Shown in pieces: positions 25,831 through 34,095 of a stretch of DNA of 64,000 nt. Below the pieces are notes generated by a model, which worked only from the letters and a program-made list of their open reading frames with translations, had not been told where the DNA came from and searched no databases. Each line of letters opens with the position of its first letter. Position 1 is the stretch's first letter. Both the position numbers and the translations under genes were made by a program. The DNA lies in contig DATELQ010000048.1 in the NCBI GenBank assembly GCA_035276475.1, forward strand, positions 25,189 to 89,188, read 5' to 3'. The stretch is from DATDFB01 sp035276475. Its GTDB lineage: Bacteria; Acidobacteriota; Thermoanaerobaculia; Gp7-AA8.

Positions 25831-28800
25831 CCGCGTAGCGCACCGGCGGCGGCACCAGCGACGTCCGCAGCCCGCGCACGCTCGGCTTGTGCAGCACGAA
25901 GAAGCGCTCGTGGAACAGCGGCACCAGCGGCGCCTCCTCGACCACGCCGCGGTCGAGCTGGCGGTAGATCTCCGCGCGGCGGTCCATGTCGTTCGTGCGG
26001 CGCGCCTCCAGCATCAGCGCGTCCCAGTCGTTGCGATGGAAGTGGAAGCCGCGCAGCGAATTCGCGTCGGAGTGGAAAAACACGTAGAAGAAATTGTCGG
26101 AGTCGGGGAAGTCGGCGTACCAGTTGCCGCAGAAAACGAGCCCGTGCCCGGCCGTGTTCAGCGGCTTGCGCGCCTCCACCGCCGAGTGCTCGCTGACGCT
26201 CACCTCGATCCCCACCGCGGCCAGGTCCTCGAGGATCAGCGCGAGCTGCCCGGAGTTGCGGAACTCGTCCGTGTCCCACGTCCGGTAATTCACGCGGAAC
26301 CCGCCGCCGTAGCCGGCTTGGCGCAGCAGCGTGCGCGCGCGCTCGGGGTCGTAGTCGTAGCCGCGCAGACTGGCGTCGTAGCCGAGGAGGCCGGGCGGCA
26401 GCAGCGCGCGCGAGATCACGCCGAGGCCGGCGAAAACCTCGTTGTTGATCCGGTCGCGATTGATCGCGTAGTTGATCGCCTGGCGCACCTCGCGCTTGTT
26501 GAACGGCGCCACCGAGCAGTCGTAGCCGAAGTACGACGTGTGCAACTGCACCGTCGTCAGCATGTACGGCGCGTAGCGCGGATCCTCGCGCAGCTCCGAC
26601 ACCATCTTCAGCGGCACGCCGTGGGCGATGTCGATCTCCCCGCGCAGGAATGCCTCCGCCACGTCGCGGAAGCTGCGCAGGTCGAGGCGGAATGTCAGCT
26701 CGTCGAGGTGTGGCATGCCCGGAACGTAGTAGTCGCGGTTGCGGCGCATCCGCACGTGCTTCCCTTCGACCGCCTCCTCGACCTTGAACGGCCCCGCGCC
26801 GGCGGGGTTGAGCCGGAAGTGCTCGCGGTCGCGCGCCTCCTCGGCCGGGATGATCACCGTCTCGTTCATCGTCAGGAGCGAGAGGAAGAACGCCAGCGGC
26901 TCGTCGAGCGTGATGTCGACCGTGTAGGCGTCGCGCTCGACGATGCCGGCCAGGCGGCGCGTGCGCCCTTCGAGCACGTCCTTCGCCCCGCGCACGTTGA
27001 GGAGCAGCCACGACGCGCCGGAGGCGTTCTCCGGCAAGAGCGTGCGCACGAGCGAGTCGTGCACGTCCTTCGCCTCGAAGAGCCGCCCGTTCGAGAAGCG
27101 CACGCCGCGGCGGAGATGGAAGCGGTAGACGTGCCCCTGCTCGAGCACCTCCCACCGCTCGGCCATGCCGGGCATCAGCTCCGCCCCTTCGCCGTAGACG
27201 ACGAGATTCGAGTGCACCGCCTTCGACATGTAGCCGAGCGCCGCGGCGCCGATGTAAATCGGATCGAACGTCAGTTGCTGCCACAGCACCGTCGACGTCG
27301 CGATCGCGCCGCCTTCGCTCGGCGACGGCAGCGTGAAGCGGCCGAGCTCCGAGCCGAGCAGCGTCGACTCGTGCGACAGCGTGTTCGCCATCTGATTGAG
27401 ATCCGAGATCGAGACGTTCGACTCGCGCGTGGCCTGCTGCACCACGCCCATCGCCTTCACGATCGCGGACGACTCCGTGGCCAGGATCGACGTCGCCTCG
27501 AGCACGTTCTGCACGAGGCCCATCACGTTCTCCATGGCCTTGCTGATGGCCCGGCTGCCGGTCTCCTGCTCCGACATGGCCCGCTTGAGGTGCTTCGTGT
27601 AGTCGCGCACCGTGGCGGCCTGCTCGCCGACTTTGCGCGACGTCTGCGACTGCTGCTGCGTCGCCGTCGCCGTCTGCTGCACCATCTTCGTCACTTCTTC
27701 GATGGCCGCCGTGGCCGCGGCGCTGCCGCGCGCCTGCTCCTCGGTCGCACGCGCGATCTCGCCGATCGAGTTCGTCGAGCGCGCGGTGAGGTCGAGGATC
27801 TTGTCGAGCACCTGCTCGGCGCGCGCGGTGAGGCCGACGCCGTCGGCGACGCGGTCGGCGCTGAGGGTCATCTGCTCCGCGGCGCGGTCGACGGCGCGCT
27901 GCACGTTCTGGATCAGCGTGCGGATCTCGTCGGTCGAAACCGAGGTGCGCTCGGAGAGGTCGCGGATCTCGTCGGCGACCACGGCGAAGCCTTTGCCGCG
28001 CTCGCCCGCCTGCGCGGCGATGATGGCGGCGTTGAGCGCGAGGAGGTTCGTCTGCCCGGCGATCTCGTCGATCACGCGCACGATCTCGCCGATCTCCTGC
28101 GAGCGCGCAGCGAGCTCGCCGAGCGCGTTCTTGGCCTCGTCGACGGCGTCCTCGATCTTGCGCATGCCGTCGACCGTCCCCTTGACCGCCTCGCGCCCTT
28201 CGTTCGCCGCGTCCTTCACGTACCGCGCGAGCTCGCTCGACGACTTTGCCGACTTCCCGATCTCCTCGGTCGTGGCATTCATCTCCACCATCGAGCTCGC
28301 CGTCTGCAGCGCGAACGACGAGAACGACTCCGTGTTCGTCGCCACTTGATTGATCGACGCCGACATCTCCTCGAACGCGCTCGCCGTCTGGTCGACGAAG
28401 TCGGAGAGCGTGTCGGCGATGCGGCCCACTTCTTCGATCGACGCCGACATCTCCAGGACGGACGTCGACGTCTCCTCGGCGTTGGCGGAGAGCTCTTCCA
28501 TCGACGTGCGCACGTTGTTGATCGACTGGTCGATCTGGCTGACCGACGCGGATGTCGTCTCCGTCGACACCAGCTGCTCGCCGGCGCTCTTGGCCAGGAT
28601 CCGCGAGCGGCCGCTGATCTGGTTGCTGACGGTGGAGACGTCGGTGGCGAGTTGGCCGAAGCGGCGGATGGTGCGCTCGAGGTTGGAGACGAGGGCGCGC
28701 ATCGCGTCGGCCATGCGCGTCGACTGCGCCGCCGAGCGGATGTCGTTCGCGCTCAGGGAGAGGTCGCCGCCGGTGATGCGGTGGAGGAGCTGGATCGCGG

Positions 28801-29005
28801 AGTCGCGGCGCTGGACGATGGTGCGCAGCCAGAGCTGGAAGAAGGTGATGCAAATGCCGCTGGCGACGAGGGCGGCCAGCATGATGCGCCACCAGAGCGC
28901 GAAGGTCATCGCGCCGATGAACCAGAGGAAAGAGCCGAAGAGAACGATGCAGACAACGACGAGCACCCACATCTGCTGTGCGCGACCGAAGCGCCGTCCG
29001 TTCAT
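25811..29005 (-). CDS. Chemoreceptor (MCP) signalling domain fused to SBP_bac_5 oligopeptide-binding domain (1064 aa)
   Basis: From ATG 29005 (a second ATG at 29026 is possible) the order is: two closely spaced TM helices (about residues 12-32 and 36-58) with almost no periplasmic loop; a linker; an MCP coiled-coil domain (about 100-520) with tip IAGQTNLLALNAAIIAAQAGE; then an SBP_bac_5 domain (about 565-1064) with LMPGMAERWEV, GAGPFKVEEAVEGKH, REVRQAINYAINRD and PLVPLFHERFFVL. No further TM separates them, so the binding domain is predicted to be cytoplasmic. The tip has I and Q where E and R are usual (AAIEAARAGE). No che genes are nearby. Confidence 0.85.
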   Translation of the reverse strand: MNGRRFGRAQQMWVLVVVCIVLFGSFLWFIGAMTFALWWRIMLAALVASGICITFFQLWLRTIVQRRDSAIQLLHRITGGDLSLSANDIRSAAQSTRMADAMRALVSNLERTIRRFGQLATDVSTVSNQISGRSRILAKSAGEQLVSTETTSASVSQIDQSINNVRTSMEELSANAEETSTSVLEMSASIEEVGRIADTLSDFVDQTASAFEEMSASINQVATNTESFSSFALQTASSMVEMNATTEEIGKSAKSSSELARYVKDAANEGREAVKGTVDGMRKIEDAVDEAKNALGELAARSQEIGEIVRVIDEIAGQTNLLALNAAIIAAQAGERGKGFAVVADEIRDLSERTSVSTDEIRTLIQNVQRAVDRAAEQMTLSADRVADGVGLTARAEQVLDKILDLTARSTNSIGEIARATEEQARGSAAATAAIEEVTKMVQQTATATQQQSQTSRKVGEQAATVRDYTKHLKRAMSEQETGSRAISKAMENVMGLVQNVLEATSILATESSAIVKAMGVVQQATRESNVSISDLNQMANTLSHESTLLGSELGRFTLPSPSEGGAIATSTVLWQQLTFDPIYIGAAALGYMSKAVHSNLVVYGEGAELMPGMAERWEVLEQGHVYRFHLRRGVRFSNGRLFEAKDVHDSLVRTLLPENASGASWLLLNVRGAKDVLEGRTRRLAGIVERDAYTVDITLDEPLAFFLSLLTMNETVIIPAEEARDREHFRLNPAGAGPFKVEEAVEGKHVRMRRNRDYYVPGMPHLDELTFRLDLRSFRDVAEAFLRGEIDIAHGVPLKMVSELREDPRYAPYMLTTVQLHTSYFGYDCSVAPFNKREVRQAINYAINRDRINNEVFAGLGVISRALLPPGLLGYDASLRGYDYDPERARTLLRQAGYGGGFRVNYRTWDTDEFRNSGQLALILEDLAAVGIEVSVSEHSAVEARKPLNTAGHGLVFCGNWYADFPDSDNFFYVFFHSDANSLRGFHFHRNDWDALMLEARRTNDMDRRAEIYRQLDRGVVEEAPLVPLFHERFFVLHKPSVRGLRTSLVPPPVRYADVWLES

Positions 29006-29035
29006 CTCTCCACGCGATGCTACCATCAGCCCGCT

Positions 29036-29911
29036 TTGAACGACTACTTCGCCGCGCGGCGGTCGCTCATCGACGAGCATCTCCGCGCGCTGGCCGGGCG
29101 CGCCGGCGCCCCGAAGCCGCTGGCCGAGCCGCTGCGGCGCGCGTTCACCTCGCCGGGGAAACGGGTGCGCGGGATCCTCACGCTGGCGGTGGGGGAGTCG
29201 TGCGGGGCGAAGCCGGAAAAGCTCCTCGACGCCGCCGCGGCGATGGAGATGATCCACACGTCGTCGCTGATCCTCGACGACCTGCCGGCGATGGACGACG
29301 CGCAGCTCCGCCGCGGCGCCCCGACGCTGCACCGCGAGTTCGGCGAAGACCTGGCCATTCTCTCCTCGGTGGCGTTGCTGAATCACGCCTACGGGCTGGT
29401 GGCGCGCAATCACGCGGCGACGTCGCCGCGGCAGTGGCCGATGCAGCAGGTTCTGAAGCGCGTCGTGGATGCCGTCGGCTTCGACGGCACGATCGCGGGG
29501 GAGGCCGTCGACCTGCACAGCGAAGGCTCTGCCTTGGACTTCGACACGTTGGAATTCATCCACTCGCGCAAGACCGGCGCGCTGTTCGTCGCGGCCGCTG
29601 CCGTCGGCGGGATGCTGGCGAACATCTCGCCCGCGGCGTTGTCGCGCATCGAGACGTTCGCGAAGAACCTCGGCCTGGCGTTCCAGATCACGGACGACGT
29701 GCTCGACGTCGTCGGCACGCCGGAAGTCCTCGGCAAGGATGTGGGGAAGGACGCGCAGCGCCTGACGTTCGTGAAGCTCGCCGGCGTGGACGGCGCGCGC
29801 AAGCTGAGCGAGGAGCTGGTGGAGACGTCGCTCGCGGCGATCTCGAACCTCGGGCCGGGCGCGACGCCGCTGCGGGAGCTGGCCGTGCTGGTGCGCGATC
29901 GCGTGAAGTAG
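29036..29911 (+). CDS. ispA: Short-chain polyprenyl diphosphate synthase (FPP/GGPP type)
   Basis: The TTG start at 29036 gives 291 residues, normal for the family, and lies about 30 bp from the divergent chemoreceptor start. Both Asp-rich motifs are intact: DDLPAMDDAQLRRG (first) and QITDDVLDVVG (second), plus GKRVRG and KTGALF. It condenses DMAPP/IPP to farnesyl or geranylgeranyl diphosphate; chain length cannot be decided by eye. The last ~100 bp are duplicated at 32632, so the present 3' end may have arrived with the island. Confidence 0.88.
   Translation: MNDYFAARRSLIDEHLRALAGRAGAPKPLAEPLRRAFTSPGKRVRGILTLAVGESCGAKPEKLLDAAAAMEMIHTSSLILDDLPAMDDAQLRRGAPTLHREFGEDLAILSSVALLNHAYGLVARNHAATSPRQWPMQQVLKRVVDAVGFDGTIAGEAVDLHSEGSALDFDTLEFIHSRKTGALFVAAAAVGGMLANISPAALSRIETFAKNLGLAFQITDDVLDVVGTPEVLGKDVGKDAQRLTFVKLAGVDGARKLSEELVETSLAAISNLGPGATPLRELAVLVRDRVK
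29811..29911 (+). repeat. Direct repeat copy 1: 3' end of ispA
   Basis: Bases 29811-29911 match 32632-32732 with only a handful of differences. All but one fall at third codon positions (for example GCG/GCC, GCC/GCG, GAT/GAC); the exception changes the last Lys to Arg. The offset between copies is 2,821 bp. This copy completes the functional gene. Confidence 0.9.
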
Positions 29912-30014
29912 CTACGCTGAGCTCTACTTGTCTGCGGTTCCATTCCCTCATGGGCACCAATACTTTCTCTCTGGATTCGCCTTATAAGTTCGCCCTATAC
30001 TTCTGCCACGCCCG

Positions 30015-31544
30015 ATGTCTGTAATTCGGAGAATTGTGCTCGTAGATGAGCCGCGGCATTCCCTATGGCAGCAGGTCACTGCGGAGCTCGACCGTATCTT
30101 GTCGGCGGCCGCCGCAGAGGTTCAGAGCGATATCGAAGTTCGAATTGCGTTAAATCCTGTTTCCGAGGTTCCGACGTGCTTCATCGGTCATGCGGCTTCC
30201 CGCGAGTGGAAAACCCCGATTGACGATGCCAACGGAGAGCACTGCTGGATACTTACCTCAGGTGGTGCACTCTCCGACGAAGAGGTGGTGTTCGACGGCG
30301 ACCGGGTTCTCAGACTCTCCCATGTCTATAGCCGGGTGCCTCACTTTCACGATTGGTTTTTGGCTTGGATTCATGCAGGACTGGATCGACAACATTTTCG
30401 TCAGATTGCCGGCGAGCTCATTCAACCTACCAGCCGCAACGTCATTTCCGTTTGCCGCCGTCTGCAGATTACTGCGACATCGTTGCATGCGATCACCGGC
30501 AGCGCCCTCGCTGCGGTACGGAGCCGACCTTCGGCTGAAGCGGAGATTATCGACTGGGCGGTGGAAGGCATTCAACTTGCGCTCGCCGATACGGATCTTC
30601 ACGAGGTCAACGTCGATTACACATTCCTGCGTTTCGCCGTAAAGGACAAGGATCTCTCCAAACGGTTGCGACACGTTTTTCACCCTCGAACGGGTGCTGT
30701 CGTCCATGCCGTCGAATGGACACGTGCCGCCGGCGATCTTGAGCGACTGGACAAGGCGCTGGCGAACGGCTTGTCTTGGCTAGCCGCGGTTGTTTCCGGA
30801 GAGCTGAACCTCCAGGATCAATTGTGTAAGCTCGAAGATCAGTTACGGGTGGTTGTTTTTGCGTTAGCGCGTTTGGCCCGTGGCCGCAGCATTCGTTCTT
30901 CTCGTTTTGTTTCCATCGTCCAGTCCGAGTGGGCTGTGCATGTACTGCGAACCGCTGTCGCGTTGACATATCCGCCTGCCGATGATAGCCGCTGGTTGAT
31001 CGGCAACTATGGTCATACACCGCTGCATCCCGGTGCGTTGCAGGAAACGGCTTTGGTGCGAGCGGCAGCGGACGTGGAGCTTTTGAGGCGACTGCTGTCA
31101 TTTGATGTCGAAAGGGCATCCGTTGTTCATGAAGGCAACAATCGACTAATGGCCATTGTGCCTATGATCGATTTGATCGATCGGTTCCGTGCGCCTGAAC
31201 ACCTTCTGCGTCGACAGAACGCCTTGCAGCGTTTGACAGACATCGCCGCGAATTTGGAATCGAACCCGCCGCGGATCATCGAGTTCCTGACGACTCTCGA
31301 AACTCGTGGCTTCCAGATGACAACTGTTTTCCGCAGAGAATCCGAGGATGCCATCGCTGCGCTCCGGCGATTGCCCCGGCACCTCGGCATCCTGAAATCA
31401 AATGATTCTAGAGAAGCGGTCGAGGCGATCCGTGCCGATATGAGGCTGATACGCAATACCCTATCGACAATTCGTTCGACGCAGACCTTTGGCTTTTCCG
31501 TCGTCGATCTTCACTCGTCATTGATGGACGGGCGAGGCCGCTGA
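30015..31544 (+). CDS. Island gene 1: unrecognised 509-aa protein
   Basis: A soluble-looking protein without signal peptide or membrane segment. Aromatic and His-rich stretches (PHFHDWFLAWIHAGLDRQHF) precede VCRRLQITATSLHAITGSALAA. A charged helical C-terminal half follows, with likely coiled coil (EHLLRRQNALQRLTDIAANLES). I recognise no domain. Its base composition and codon use resemble the ATPase gene and differ from the chromosome. The one-base overlap with that gene implies the two products act together, this one perhaps as sensor or effector. Confidence 0.75.
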   Translation: MSVIRRIVLVDEPRHSLWQQVTAELDRILSAAAAEVQSDIEVRIALNPVSEVPTCFIGHAASREWKTPIDDANGEHCWILTSGGALSDEEVVFDGDRVLRLSHVYSRVPHFHDWFLAWIHAGLDRQHFRQIAGELIQPTSRNVISVCRRLQITATSLHAITGSALAAVRSRPSAEAEIIDWAVEGIQLALADTDLHEVNVDYTFLRFAVKDKDLSKRLRHVFHPRTGAVVHAVEWTRAAGDLERLDKALANGLSWLAAVVSGELNLQDQLCKLEDQLRVVVFALARLARGRSIRSSRFVSIVQSEWAVHVLRTAVALTYPPADDSRWLIGNYGHTPLHPGALQETALVRAAADVELLRRLLSFDVERASVVHEGNNRLMAIVPMIDLIDRFRAPEHLLRRQNALQRLTDIAANLESNPPRIIEFLTTLETRGFQMTTVFRRESEDAIAALRRLPRHLGILKSNDSREAVEAIRADMRLIRNTLSTIRSTQTFGFSVVDLHSSLMDGRGR

Positions 31545-32584
31545 TGACGACTGTCCATATTCCAGTTAATCCGTTCACTACAGATACTGCAAGGTTGTCG
31601 GTAGCAAAAATCATCGATCGTGACGCGGAACTGTTGAAGCTGCGCGAAGCGCTTTTGCTGCATCGCGAGAACGTGCTTGTGGTTGGTGAAAGCGGGATCG
31701 GCAAAACGTGTTTGTTGCGTAAGTTCAGAAACGAATTGCAGGCGCAGAACGCCGTTTCCATTCTCATGGTCGAGATTGGCCCGGATGCATTGTCGGAGGG
31801 GGCGTCGAAGTTTCTCGCGAACGTAACGCTCCGTATCTTCAGCGCGGCGGCAGCTCGGCTCTTCAACTTATCGCCGTCCGCACTGCTTACCGGCTTAATG
31901 TCGGAGATGGATATTACCAGGCGTACCAAAAGCAAGCTAAATCACTTCCTGAAGCTGTTCGCACTCATTAGGCCCGATGTTACGAAACTCACAATCAGTC
32001 GCACGAATGATGCGGGGGTATCTTTTGGCGCGTCCGTCAAGCTTGCCGAGACGATGTCGACCACGCGCGACGTCGGTGGGCTGTCGTCGTTCGAGTTCAT
32101 GGAGCTGACGGCCGAACTACTTCAGATCCTCGCACAAGACGGCATCACACAAGTGGTCGTTTTCGGGGACGAAGCAAATCATTTGAAACCCGAAACAGAG
32201 GTCGAACTGATCTTGCACAATTTAGAAGCTTTCGCGGAGAGGAACGTTTTGTTCGTGCTCACCATGAGACCTGATTTGCTCCGTGCCACATCCGCGCTCC
32301 ACGCCGCCTTCCCCTCGCTATGCGAAGTGGCTGCATTCAGCTACGAGAAGCTCGAGGAGTTACTTCGAGCATATGCCTTATGTGAATGCTCGGCCACGCA
32401 CGTCAGCTTCAGCGAATCGATCGCTCAAGAGGTCCTTCAGGTTTCGCAGGGCCATCCACGGCAGGTTCAGATTCTAGGGCAGAAAATGTGGGCACGGGCG
32501 TTCGCCGCCGAGCGTGCGATTGCGACGGTTGAAGACCTACTCCACGCGATCCGGGAAGTCTATACATTGTCGCCCAGGCTGTAA
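31544..32584 (+). CDS. Island gene 2: AAA/STAND-type P-loop ATPase (346 aa)
   Basis: Walker A GESGIGKT is at residues 48-55 and Walker B VVVFGDEA at 204-211. A sensor-1-like strand (VLFVLTMRPDLL) is at about 235-246 and a GHPRQVQILG helix near 300. A DRDAEL segment before Walker A is like the box of ORC/Cdc6- and STAND-related ATPases (AAA_16 style). The C-terminus looks like a short winged-helix. The start overlaps the preceding stop by one base (TGATG). In mobile islands such ATPases often power defence or transposition, but neither is shown here. Confidence 0.8.
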   Translation: MTTVHIPVNPFTTDTARLSVAKIIDRDAELLKLREALLLHRENVLVVGESGIGKTCLLRKFRNELQAQNAVSILMVEIGPDALSEGASKFLANVTLRIFSAAAARLFNLSPSALLTGLMSEMDITRRTKSKLNHFLKLFALIRPDVTKLTISRTNDAGVSFGASVKLAETMSTTRDVGGLSSFEFMELTAELLQILAQDGITQVVVFGDEANHLKPETEVELILHNLEAFAERNVLFVLTMRPDLLRATSALHAAFPSLCEVAAFSYEKLEELLRAYALCECSATHVSFSESIAQEVLQVSQGHPRQVQILGQKMWARAFAAERAIATVEDLLHAIREVYTLSPRL

Positions 32585-32631
32585 CCGGTCCCATTGACCC
32601 GTGAAGCGGACGGCACGGGCAAGTCGAGCGG

Positions 32632-32732
32632 AGGAGCTGGTGGAGACGTCGCTCGCGGCGATCTCGAACCTCGGGCCCGGCGCCACGCCGCTGCGGGAGC
32701 TGGCGGTGCTGGTGCGCGACCGCGTCAGGTGA
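32632..32732 (+). pseudogene. Displaced 3' end of ispA (direct repeat copy 2)
   Basis: About 100 bp that would encode EELVETSLAAISNLGPGATP and on to RDRVR with its own TGA (32730-32732). An extra G just upstream breaks the frame relative to ispA, and weaker similarity continues back to about 32612. The substitutions relative to copy 1 are almost all synonymous, so the copy came from a functional homologue rather than decaying after a recent duplication. The end overlaps the convergent queA-like gene. Confidence 0.85.
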
Positions 32733-33462
32733 TCAGCATGCTGTCGCCGAAGAGGTCGAAGCGATAGCGGCGGCGAACGAGCTGGCGATACGCCGTCAGC
32801 GTCAGTTCCTTTCCCGCGAAAGCGACGACCATGGCCAGGTGGCTCGATCGCGGCTGGTGGAGGTTCGTGAGCATGGCGTCGACGATGCGGAAGCGGTAAC
32901 CCGGATGGATATAGAGGTCCGTCCAGCCGCTGCCGGGCCGCGCTTTCGTCGCTTCGAGCGTGCGCACGACGGTGGTTCCCACCGCCACCACCCGCCCGCC
33001 GCGGCGGCGCGCGGCGAGGATGGCGCGCGAGGCCGCGGGGGTGACTTCGTACCACTCGGCCGGGACTTCGTGCTCTTCGAGGCGCTTCGTCCGGATGTCG
33101 CGGTATTGACTGAGCTCGGTGAGGCCGATGTGCAGCGTGATCGCGGCGACCTCCACGCCCTTCGCGCGCAGGCGGTCGAGGAGGTCGGTCGTGAAGTGCA
33201 GGCCGGCCGAGGGGATCTCCAGCGAGCCGGGCTTCGTCGCGTAGACGCTGCGGTAGCGCTCCGACTTGCGCTTCATGTTGCGGTGCTGCGGCGCGAAGCG
33301 GTGGCCGAAGCGCTCGAGCAGCGGCACGAAGTCGCCGTCGTGTTCGAAGCGCGCCAGCCAGAGGTCGTCGACGCTCGGCGCGCGTCGCCCGCCCGGAAGC
33401 CGCCCCGGCACGAAGCTGATGAGACGGCGCGGCAGACGGAAGTCGAGCTCCGCGGTGTCCAT
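32725..33462 (-). CDS. QueA-like S-adenosylmethionine:tRNA ribosyltransferase-isomerase, short form (245 aa)
   Basis: The C-terminal two thirds match QueA well: ERYRSVYATKPGS, PSAGLHFTTDLLDRLRAKGVE, ITLHIGLTELSQYR, GRVVAVGTTVVRTLE, PGSGWTDLYIHPGYRF and VDAMLTNLHQPRSSHL. The N-terminus keeps LDFRLPRRLI but lacks roughly 100 residues, including the NDTRV region and the second barrel domain present in the usual ~350-residue enzyme. It may be a QueA paralogue with a different role; queuosine synthesis is not certain. Confidence 0.75.
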   Translation of the reverse strand: MDTAELDFRLPRRLISFVPGRLPGGRRAPSVDDLWLARFEHDGDFVPLLERFGHRFAPQHRNMKRKSERYRSVYATKPGSLEIPSAGLHFTTDLLDRLRAKGVEVAAITLHIGLTELSQYRDIRTKRLEEHEVPAEWYEVTPAASRAILAARRRGGRVVAVGTTVVRTLEATKARPGSGWTDLYIHPGYRFRIVDAMLTNLHQPRSSHLAMVVAFAGKELTLTAYRQLVRRRYRFDLFGDSMLIT

Positions 33463-33546
33463 AAGGGTATTGTTGCCGATTTCCGCCGTGGAATGTCCCG
33501 GAGGGAACTGTGTTATCTTCCCGCGCCGCAGTTGCCTGCCTCGTAA

Positions 33547-33622
<76 letters not shown>

Positions 33623-33636
33623 CCGAGTCGATCGAG

Positions 33637-33993
33637 CTAGTGACGACCGCTGCGATGCAGCGGCTTCGTGCCGGTCTTCTTAGTCTCCGGATTCACATTT
33701 CCCTTTGTCGACCAGTTGTCGCTCTTCGTGTCATTCGCACGCGTTCGATTGTGAGGCTCGACGCGCGTCCCTTTCTTCGTGACATAGCCGTTCACGTGGA
33801 CCTTGTCGGGGGTGCTTGTTCTCGTGCCGTGGACCTGTTTGTGGCCGCTTCCGTGTGCGCCGCCGCCTCGGGTGTGACCGTTGCCTCGGGTATGACCGCC
33901 GCCGCGGCGGCCGCCTCCATGTCCGCCGCGCGCGAACGCGGGAACGGCAATCAAGACGATCGACATCAGGCATGCGGCGAGTGCTTTGGTCAT
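33637..33993 (-). CDS. Small secreted Gly/His-rich protein (118 aa)
   Basis: The signal peptide (ALAACLMSIVLIAVPAFA) is followed by a Gly/His/Arg-rich low-complexity stretch of about 35 residues. A conserved-looking C-terminal motif follows: VHVNGYVTKKGTRVEPHNRT and NWSTKGNVNPETKKTGTK. This VxVxGYxxKxGTxVxxHxRT/GNVNPxTGxxG pattern occurs in many small secreted bacterial proteins of unknown function. Its 3' end is only 14 bp from the tRNA. Confidence 0.7.
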   Translation of the reverse strand: MTKALAACLMSIVLIAVPAFARGGHGGGRRGGGHTRGNGHTRGGGAHGSGHKQVHGTRTSTPDKVHVNGYVTKKGTRVEPHNRTRANDTKSDNWSTKGNVNPETKKTGTKPLHRSGRH

Positions 33994-34072
33994 GGTCTTT
34001 CCTCCATGAGGAGGTAGACACCGCGGCGTGACTTTTGTGGCTGCGATTGGGAAGGGAAAACCTCCGCCGCGT

Positions 34073-34086
34073 CACTCCTAGGAGTG
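34073..34086. promoter_or_regulatory. 14-bp perfect palindrome upstream of the carboxypeptidase gene
   Basis: CACTCCTAGGAGTG is a complete dyad ending 9 bp before the chosen ATG (34096), in the divergent region between two genes. It could be a repressor operator; it also contains an AGGAG that could act as ribosome binding site for an alternative GTG at 34084. Confidence 0.35.
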
Positions 34087-34095
34087 AGGGACCCC

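Larger units (their letters stand above)
29912..32631. mobile_element. Putative integrated island with two coupled genes, at the 3' end of ispA
   Basis: The segment between the two copies of the ispA 3' end is visibly lower in G+C than everything around it and has a different codon style. It holds just two genes, overlapping by one base, on the plus strand. No integrase, transposase or terminal inverted repeat is visible, so the mobiliser must act in trans or has been lost. In the reconstructed ancestral state ispA would overlap the convergent queA-like gene by 8 bp. Confidence 0.7.

Noticed and set aside
29006..29563. N-terminal extension of the chemoreceptor fusion to 1250 residues
   Set aside because: The extra residues are Arg/Gly-rich, antisense to the prenyl synthase gene and lack family features; ATG 29005 (or 29026) fits the TM layout.
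25799..29911. Very long plus-strand reading frame (1370 codons) running opposite the chemoreceptor fusion
   Set aside because: It is Arg/His-rich shadow sequence antisense to the MCP/SBP gene. Only its last 291 codons, from TTG 29036, are the real prenyl synthase.
29912..32631. Island as a prophage or insertion sequence
   Set aside because: No integrase, transposase, phage structural gene or terminal inverted repeats were seen; only two genes and the gene-end direct repeat.
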